NCBI GenBank assembly: GCA_916719935.1
Contig: CAKAPY010000025.1
Location: forward strand, 1 to 11,184
Length of the DNA stretch: 11,184 bases
Direction of reading: 5' to 3'
Origin: an uncultured Actinomyces sp.
GTDB lineage: Bacteria > Actinomycetota > Actinomycetes > Actinomycetales > Actinomycetaceae
A program made the translations under genes and the position numbers. The notes beneath the pieces were generated by a model, which worked only from the letters and a program-made list of their open reading frames with translations, searched no databases and was not told the origin of the DNA. Of the stretch, positions 6,970 through 11,184 are shown piece after piece (position 1 is the first letter of the stretch; each line of letters opens with the position of its first letter).

Positions 6970-7649
6970 GACGAGGCGTTGCCGGCGCGGTAGCCTACTC
7001 CGCGGACAGTCACAACGACCTCGGGATTATCCGGATCGCGCTCAACTTTTGAACGTAGACGCTGGACATGGACATTCACCAAGCGAGTGTCTGCAGCGTG
7101 GCGGTAACCCCATACAGATTCAAGCAACTCTTCGCGGGAGAATACCTTCCACGGGGAACGCGCAAGAGTCACGAGCAGATCGAATTCAAGTGGTGTCAAA
7201 GGCAATTCTTGGCCACCACGATGCACGCTATGACCTTGAACATCGATGACAAGATCCCCAAGACGAACCAGCTCTTCACCACTGTCATCTCGCCCTCGCA
7301 GTCGCGCTCGAACACGCGCGACTAGTTCTTTGGGCTTGAAAGGTTTAGGAACGTAGTCGTCTGCCCCGGCTTCAAGACCGGCGACGACATCTGTTGTATC
7401 TGATCGAGCAGTCAGCATCACAATAGGCACGTCGGATTCTCGGCGAATCTGACGGCAGATTTCAATCCCATCGACGTTTGGAAGCATGAGGTCCAGAAGG
7501 ACAAGATCCGGTGAAACTTCATGGAAAACATCAAGGGCTTGCGCTCCATCTGCACAATCAGCAACCTCGAAACCTTCAGCATGAAGCATGATTCCGATCA
7601 TTTCGGAAAGCGCGACATCGTCGTCAACGACCAGGATCCGTGAACTCAT
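6966..7649 (-). CDS. mtrA: Response regulator MtrA (OmpR/PhoB family)
   Basis: MtrA is the DNA-binding regulator phosphorylated by MtrB. It is essential in some mycobacteria, where it controls genes for cell-wall hydrolases, division and replication initiation. The 227-residue product has a receiver domain (about 1-118) with the acidic cluster DDD at 9-11, phosphoacceptor Asp53 in LVLLDLMLP, Thr80 and Lys102 (YVPKPF). A winged-helix output domain covers about 128-224, with LTPLEFDLLVTLARSPWKVF, the recognition helix region DTRLVNVHVQRLRSKVE, and the ending VVTVRGVGYRAG. The final TGA overlaps the mtrB ATG. No ribosome binding site precedes the ATG. A promoter placed so that transcription would start at the A of ATG suggests a leaderless mRNA. 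GTAAC/GTCAC repeats over this promoter may be sites for autoregulation. Confidence 0.97.
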   Translation of the reverse strand: MSSRILVVDDDVALSEMIGIMLHAEGFEVADCADGAQALDVFHEVSPDLVLLDLMLPNVDGIEICRQIRRESDVPIVMLTARSDTTDVVAGLEAGADDYVPKPFKPKELVARVRARLRGRDDSGEELVRLGDLVIDVQGHSVHRGGQELPLTPLEFDLLVTLARSPWKVFSREELLESVWGYRHAADTRLVNVHVQRLRSKVERDPDNPEVVVTVRGVGYRAGNASS

Positions 7650-7676
7650 GTAACGATTGTGTCACGAAACTGACAG
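7650..7676. promoter_or_regulatory. Possible MtrA-type binding repeats (GTAAC, GTCAC)
   Basis: On the plus strand GTAAC (7650-7654) and GTCAC (7661-7665) are spaced 11 bases apart, with a poorer third element GACAG (7672-7676) in the same phase. OmpR-family regulators bind direct repeats at about one helical turn, and GTCAC/GTAAC-like half-sites have been reported for MtrA. The repeats overlap the -10 and spacer of the mtrA promoter candidate. The assignment is an inference. Confidence 0.4.
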
Positions 7677-7685
7677 GTGTGTCGA
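7656..7685 (-). promoter_or_regulatory. Candidate leaderless promoter of mtrA
   Basis: On the minus strand TCGACA (7685-7680, five of six matches to TTGACA) and CACAAT (7661-7656, four of six matches to TATAAT, including the key A and final T) are 18 bases apart. Six bases separate the -10 from the A of the mtrA ATG at 7649. This is the spacing expected if transcription begins at the start codon. It fits the lack of a ribosome binding site. Confidence 0.5.
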
Positions 7686-7787
7686 AAAGACGCGGCGAAT
7701 TTTATCAACATAAGAAACGCTGAAGACTCGCTGACTACTTCCTCAGTTCTTTCTGATTAGTTGAATGCATGGCACAATATTCAGGAA

Positions 7788-7797
7788 GACACGTGTC
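7788..7797. repeat. Palindrome GACACGTGTC upstream of the membrane operon
   Basis: A perfect 10-base palindrome lies 18 bases before the ATG at 7816. It overlaps GTGTCAC (7793-7799), a heptamer also found next to mtrA at 7659-7665. It could be an operator, perhaps shared by the two divergent units. Confidence 0.35.
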
Positions 7798-7806
7798 ACC
7801 TATATA

Positions 7807-7810
7807 GGAG
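7807..7810 (+). promoter_or_regulatory. Ribosome binding site deciding the start at 7816
   Basis: GGAG within TATAGGAG is five bases before the ATG at 7816. The upstream in-frame ATG at 7765 lacks one and would add 17 residues. Confidence 0.75.
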
Positions 7811-7815
7811 TAATA

Positions 7816-9054
7816 ATGTCTGATCCTCAGGGCGTTCCCACGAATGATCCGTGGGCACCCCAGTCATCTTCTTCTCAGAATCCCTCCCAGGGCTCTGTTC
7901 CCTCAACACCCCAAGTTCCTCAGACTCCTCAGGCTCAGCAGCCTTGGGGAGCACCTGAGCAGCCCGCACAGCCCCAGCAGGCTCAGCAGCCTTGGGGAGC
8001 ACCCGAGCAGCCCGCACAGCCCCAGCAGCAGTGGGGCGCGGCGCCTCAGCCCGACGCCGCATGGCAGGGCACCCAGACTCAGGGCGGCACCGCATGGACC
8101 GTTGCGCAGCCCGGAATTATCCCGCTCCGTCCGCTAACCGTTGGCGAGCTCTTCAGTGGCGCCTTCCAGGCGGTTCGCGTCAACCCGCAAACCATGTTTG
8201 GTTTTGCCTTTGCGATTATGGCGGTCGTCGGTCTTGTTCAGGCCTTCTTCGCTTCCTCTTCGACATCGTCACTGACGCGCGCACTGTCCTCCGGAGATGC
8301 CAACGATTTGGTCTACTCGCTGGGCAGCAGCATGGGTTCCTTCGTAACAAGCGGACTTACCCTGCTCGCAACCGCGTTCCTCTCGGGCATGCTGGCACTG
8401 ACAGTGTGGGATGCAGTCCTCGGACGCAAGTCTTCTCCCGCGGACGCATGGCACCGTTTCTCGCCGCGCTTCGTCCCGGTTCTTCTGGCAACCCTCCTCA
8501 TCGGCATCATTGAATTCGTGGCGATCGTGGTAGTCCTGCTGGTCTTCCTGATCCCCTTCATCCTTGTGGCTGTTAACGCAGCTTCGGCTCGCAGCTACGA
8601 TTCTGCGAGTGCAAGCATTGGTGGAGCCTTATCGATCATCTTCCTCATGATCGTTGCCTTGATCGTGATCGCCTGCTTCTTGACTGTGAAGTTCGCATTC
8701 ACTTCCAGTGCAGTCGTCCTTGAGGGACTCGGCCCGGTCGATGCCATGAAGCGTTCATGGTCACTGTCTAAGGGTTCCTTCTGGCGAATCCTGGGCCGCA
8801 TCTGGCTCATCGGTATCGTCACCGCTTTGATCACCTCAGTTCTGGGCGGCATCGTCGGTGCAATTCTGGGTGTTGGCGCCGCTGCAGCTGACTCGGTAGG
8901 TATGCTCGTCGCCTTCTCGGCCTTCTTGAGTGCACTACTGTCGGCAGTTGTGATCCCGGTTCAATCGTCCTTCTACACTCTGATGTACCTGGACGAGCGC
9001 ATGCGCAAGGAGAACCTTGCTCCCATGATTGCTCAGGAAGCTTCTCGCGCCTGA
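7816..9054 (+). CDS. Multi-pass membrane protein with Pro/Gln-rich N-terminus (glycerophosphodiesterase membrane-domain-like)
   Basis: The product has 412 residues. The first 100 or so are cytoplasmic-looking, low in complexity and rich in Pro, Gln, Ala and Trp. They include a 16-residue unit present twice (QAQQPWGAPEQPAQPQ, about 39-70) and a partial third. The motif IPLRPLTVGELFSGAFQAVRVNP follows (101-124), the usual entry to the membrane domain that databases often label glycerophosphoryl diester phosphodiesterase membrane domain. About six hydrophobic segments follow (near 127-146, 175-198, 220-255, 270-292, 326-352 and 360-385). No catalytic phosphodiesterase domain is present, so enzyme activity should not be assumed. 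I chose the ATG at 7816 because TAGGAG lies just upstream; the frame is open to 7765 but without ribosome site support. It leads a four-gene operon ending, in this window, with MoxR. Confidence 0.85.
   Translation: MSDPQGVPTNDPWAPQSSSSQNPSQGSVPSTPQVPQTPQAQQPWGAPEQPAQPQQAQQPWGAPEQPAQPQQQWGAAPQPDAAWQGTQTQGGTAWTVAQPGIIPLRPLTVGELFSGAFQAVRVNPQTMFGFAFAIMAVVGLVQAFFASSSTSSLTRALSSGDANDLVYSLGSSMGSFVTSGLTLLATAFLSGMLALTVWDAVLGRKSSPADAWHRFSPRFVPVLLATLLIGIIEFVAIVVVLLVFLIPFILVAVNAASARSYDSASASIGGALSIIFLMIVALIVIACFLTVKFAFTSSAVVLEGLGPVDAMKRSWSLSKGSFWRILGRIWLIGIVTALITSVLGGIVGAILGVGAAAADSVGMLVAFSAFLSALLSAVVIPVQSSFYTLMYLDERMRKENLAPMIAQEASRA
7930..8025 (+). repeat. 48-base tandem repeat, two copies, in frame
   Basis: Copies 7930-7977 and 7978-8025 differ at one base (CACCTGAG versus CACCCGAG), a synonymous proline change. 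A degenerate partial copy follows (CAGCAGTGGGG). Each unit encodes 16 residues containing QQPWGAPEQPAQPQ. Near identity suggests recent duplication. Confidence 0.95.
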
Positions 9055-9686
9055 TGTTTTTCTGTGAAGCTCCGCTGACACCCGACGACGAGGAAGCTCG
9101 CGCATGGGTGTCAGCGGAGCTTTCGCGTCCCGACTACCTACCCACCCCGCCTTCCGCGTTATCACGCTTCTTCAACTGGCTTATTCAACGCCTCGTGAGC
9201 GGTGCTAGTAAGGCTGCACCTGTCGGTTTCCCCATTGAGGGTTTCTTTATCTTCCTCTTATTCGTGATACTCGCGATCATCGCAATCATCGTCATCACCC
9301 ACCCGATCCGCCTGCGCCGCCGCATGCGACGAACTGCTGTGTTTGACTCCGATTCCACGCTTTCGTTGCGCGATGTCATGAAGCGGATTGACGAGGCTCG
9401 CGCAAGCGGAGATCTCGATGCTACGTTGATCTGGTCCTACCGACTTTTTGTGCTCTATCTAGCGCGCGACGGCATTCTTCGAGATACTCCCGGCCTTACA
9501 GCGGATGAAGCCGGCCGAGCAGCTCAAAATGCTTTTCCCTTCCTCGCTGCCCCGATCACCTCCGCGACTTCCGTCTTCGCCTCGGTACGTTACGGTGAAG
9601 GCCACGCAAGCGCAGAGGACTGCGCGGGGATGGACCAGCTTATTGCCGCCTATTCACAGAACAAGAAGCAGGCAGTGCACGCATGA
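9054..9686 (+). CDS. DUF4129-type membrane protein
   Basis: The 210-residue product has a short N-terminal region, one strong membrane helix at about 60-82 (rich in Ile, Leu and Phe), a basic stop-transfer stretch HPIRLRRRMRR, and a cytoplasmic C-terminal domain. That domain resembles DUF4129: helix SLRDVMKRIDEARASGDLDA, then WSYRLFVLYLARDGIL (127-142), PGLTADEAGR (146-155) and FASVRYGEG (175-183). DUF4129 proteins usually sit beside MoxR and DUF4350 genes in actinobacteria, and their role is unknown. The ATG overlaps the preceding stop codon by one base (TGATG), which implies reinitiation by the same ribosomes. A perfect inverted repeat lies in codons 5-23 (9067-9122). Confidence 0.85.
   Translation: MFFCEAPLTPDDEEARAWVSAELSRPDYLPTPPSALSRFFNWLIQRLVSGASKAAPVGFPIEGFFIFLLFVILAIIAIIVITHPIRLRRRMRRTAVFDSDSTLSLRDVMKRIDEARASGDLDATLIWSYRLFVLYLARDGILRDTPGLTADEAGRAAQNAFPFLAAPITSATSVFASVRYGEGHASAEDCAGMDQLIAAYSQNKKQAVHA
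9067..9122 (+). repeat. Perfect 17-base inverted repeat in the start of the DUF4129-type gene
   Basis: AAGCTCCGCTGACACCC (9067-9083) and its exact reverse complement (9106-9122) flank a 22-base loop. They encode EAPLTP and WVSAEL in the protein. In RNA this would be a stable GC-rich stem starting about a dozen bases after the ATG. No T-run follows, so it is not a standard terminator. Confidence 0.9.
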
Positions 9687-10837
9687 AAGCAACTCAAAGC
9701 ACTGTCGTTTCGCCAACTGTTCGTCAGCGTTGGACGCGAATGCGCCCGCTTGTCATCATCATCTTTTTGGGGCTGTTGTTTGTCATCGCAACCACGTTGG
9801 TCCCTCGCTACGAAAAAGATAGCGAGACTCTATCGCCGAATAACCCCGGGAATTCTGGCGCTCAAGCTCTTGTCCAAACGCTGCGTCACCACGGCGTTAA
9901 GGTCGTGAAAGTCCGCTCCGCACGCGAACTCATTGCACGCTCAACACCTGATTCGACCGCTGTTATTACCTATCCAGGTTACTTGCCTGATGCCACCGCG
10001 AAAGCAATCGACGAGAAACTTCATCGAGTGGTCTATCTTCTGTCTCACTACGGCTCAGATCTTGATACTCCCTCCATTGAAGTGACAACTTCAAAGACGA
10101 CAAATGCGACGAGAATCCTCTCTGCAGAATGCGCGTCTGAGCCTGCGCAAAAAGCTCAAACTCTGACCAATTACAGTGGGCAGCTTGTTACCACCACCGA
10201 AGATGGATGGACCAAGTGTTTCCCGGTAGATGACGCCTACGCCTACCTTGAAAAGAATGAGGGCAATCGTTTCCGCGCGATCATCGCCGATGGGGCTATC
10301 GCATCAAATCAATGGGTCGATAGTGATGGCAATGCAGCACTTGTCATCAATGCCATGGCGCAGAAACCAACCATCTACTGGTATGACGGCAGTAAAGACA
10401 ACGTCCTAGCTAGCGACACGGTTGACACTCTTCAACCCGAGTGGCTGATCCCCGTCCTTTTACTTATCGGCATCGGAATTACCGTCATCGGTTTTTCTCG
10501 AGGCCAACGATTGGGACGTTTGGTTCCCGAAGATCTGCCCTCTTACGTCCCTTCATCAGAGACAACGAAGGGCCGCGGACGTCTAATGGCAACACAGAAG
10601 CAACATGCTCATGCGGCGCGCCTCTTGCGAATCGAAGCCGTGATGATAATCGCCAAGCATTTGGGAATCGACCCGAAAGCACCGCGAGCCACCCTAGAAC
10701 ACGCACTTGCGGCGCGAGGATTGCTGACCGAGCACGTGAGTGATTTACTGTGGGGTCCAGCCCCAACAAATAACTCTGAACTGGTCGAATTGGCCGAAGC
10801 ACTATCCGCGCTCACACAGGAGATTGAGTATCAATGA
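9683..10837 (+). CDS. DUF4350-type membrane protein
   Basis: The 384-residue product has an N-terminal membrane helix at about 22-40, an extracytoplasmic region of about 210 residues, a second helix at about 253-273, and a cytoplasmic tail. The outer domain begins with PNNPGNSGAQALVQTLRHHG, the pattern seen at the start of DUF4350 domains, which resemble GATase1-like folds without the catalytic residues. It holds two cysteines (150 and 179) that could pair. The tail has RGQRLGRLVPEDLPSYVPSS, then ETTKGRGRL and a histidine- and arginine-rich helix, typical of this family. The ATG overlaps the preceding stop (ATGA). Its function is unknown. With the neighbouring MoxR and DUF4129-type proteins it probably forms one membrane assembly. 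Confidence 0.85.
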   Translation: MKATQSTVVSPTVRQRWTRMRPLVIIIFLGLLFVIATTLVPRYEKDSETLSPNNPGNSGAQALVQTLRHHGVKVVKVRSARELIARSTPDSTAVITYPGYLPDATAKAIDEKLHRVVYLLSHYGSDLDTPSIEVTTSKTTNATRILSAECASEPAQKAQTLTNYSGQLVTTTEDGWTKCFPVDDAYAYLEKNEGNRFRAIIADGAIASNQWVDSDGNAALVINAMAQKPTIYWYDGSKDNVLASDTVDTLQPEWLIPVLLLIGIGITVIGFSRGQRLGRLVPEDLPSYVPSSETTKGRGRLMATQKQHAHAARLLRIEAVMIIAKHLGIDPKAPRATLEHALAARGLLTEHVSDLLWGPAPTNNSELVELAEALSALTQEIEYQ

Positions 10838-11184
10838 CAAGCCCCGAACTACCGCCCCAGGGGCGTGATTCCCGCGACGCTCTGGTTTCCCTGCATTCGG
10901 AAATTGGCAAGGCTGTCGTCGGCCAAGAAGGTGCACTCACCGGCCTGATCATCGCTCTGGTAGCCGATGGACACGTCTTACTTGAAGGCGTCCCTGGCGT
11001 TGCGAAGACGCTCTTGGTTCGAACCCTTGCTCGATGCATCGATTTGACTATGACGCGTGTCCAATTCACCCCAGACCTCATGCCCGCCGATATCACGGGT
11101 TCCTTGGTGTGGGACAACGGCAAGAGCGAGTTTGAGTTCCGCCCAGGACCGATCTTCACCAATCTTCTTCTGGCCGATGAAATT
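10834..11184 (+). CDS. MoxR-family AAA+ ATPase, N-terminal part (cut by window edge)
   Basis: The visible 117 residues begin MTSPELPPQGRDSRD. They include VVGQEGALTGLIIALVADGH (28-47), Walker A GVPGVAKT (52-59), the MoxR signature RVQFTPDLMPADITG (about 77-91), and the beginning of Walker B LLLADEI (111-117) at the window edge. MoxR proteins act as chaperone-like ATPases that help assemble or activate protein complexes, often with VWA-domain or DUF58 partners encoded nearby. The ATG overlaps the DUF4350 stop codon (ATGA). AGGAG lies about 12 bases upstream, rather far, so coupling to the upstream gene probably matters. The rest of the gene, and any DUF58 or VWA partner, lie outside the window. 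Confidence 0.94.
   Translation, partial: MTSPELPPQGRDSRDALVSLHSEIGKAVVGQEGALTGLIIALVADGHVLLEGVPGVAKTLLVRTLARCIDLTMTRVQFTPDLMPADITGSLVWDNGKSEFEFRPGPIFTNLLLADEI

Noticed and set aside
7801..7806. TATATA as a -10 box for the membrane operon
   Set aside because: Transcription would begin around 7813 and remove the GGAG ribosome site, leaving no sensible leader.
7930..8025. CRISPR-like repeat
   Set aside because: The copies are directly adjacent with no spacers and lie in frame within a coding gene.
7992..8513. Second plus-strand frame inside the Pro/Gln-rich membrane protein gene
   Set aside because: It lies wholly within the 7816-9054 gene in another frame. Its product is arginine- and alanine-rich, as expected of a shifted frame in GC-rich DNA.
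7816..9054. Active glycerophosphodiester phosphodiesterase
   Set aside because: Only the membrane-domain similarity is visible, with no catalytic TIM-barrel domain.

Overview
The window is a stretch of chromosome from a high-GC Gram-positive bacterium (Actinomycetota). The evidence is the gene set: mtrA, mtrB and lpqB in a row, a nearby secA, and a long-form hibernation factor. Base composition looks only moderately GC-rich by eye. That would suit a member of the Actinomycetaceae or a related host-associated lineage, but this placement is an inference. I see no rRNA, tRNA, CRISPR array, insertion sequence or phage gene.

Layout. Positions 1-847 (minus strand) hold the N-terminal half of secA, cut by the window edge. 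Positions 848-1163 are a gap between divergent genes with short repeats and only a weak secA promoter candidate. Positions 1164-1949 (plus) hold a FadR-type GntR regulator. It converges on hpf across a perfect 18-bp hairpin (1953-1992) that is probably a bidirectional terminator. The minus-strand block then reads, in transcription order, mtrA (7649-6966), mtrB (6969-5275), lpqB (5272-3581), comF (3515-2829) and hpf (2657-2001). mtrA, mtrB and lpqB are tightly coupled. comF follows after 65 bases, and hpf appears to have its own extended -10 promoter. A divergent gap (7650-7815) separates mtrA from a plus-strand operon: a proline/glutamine-rich multi-pass membrane protein (7816-9054), a DUF4129-type protein (9054-9686), a DUF4350-type protein (9683-10837) and a MoxR-family AAA+ ATPase cut by the right edge (10834 on). 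These four genes overlap by 1 to 4 bases, so they are probably translationally coupled.

How the parts fit. MtrB is a membrane sensor kinase that phosphorylates MtrA. LpqB is a lipoprotein known to work with MtrB. In actinobacteria this system links the cell envelope to division and cell-wall turnover. The block mtrA-mtrB-lpqB-(comF)-hpf-secA matches the order in Mycobacterium tuberculosis (Rv3246c to Rv3240c). The GntR gene between hpf and secA is an insertion relative to that order. The divergent MoxR operon probably makes a membrane-associated assembly, with MoxR acting as a chaperone-like ATPase. Its substrate cannot be read from sequence.

Most of the window is conserved core genome. The most unusual signals are non-coding or structural: a perfect 17-bp inverted repeat inside the start of the DUF4129-type gene, a likely leaderless mtrA promoter overlapped by 11-bp-spaced GTAAC/GTCAC repeats, and a 48-bp in-frame tandem repeat in the first gene of the MoxR operon. 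I found no clear evidence of an undescribed system.
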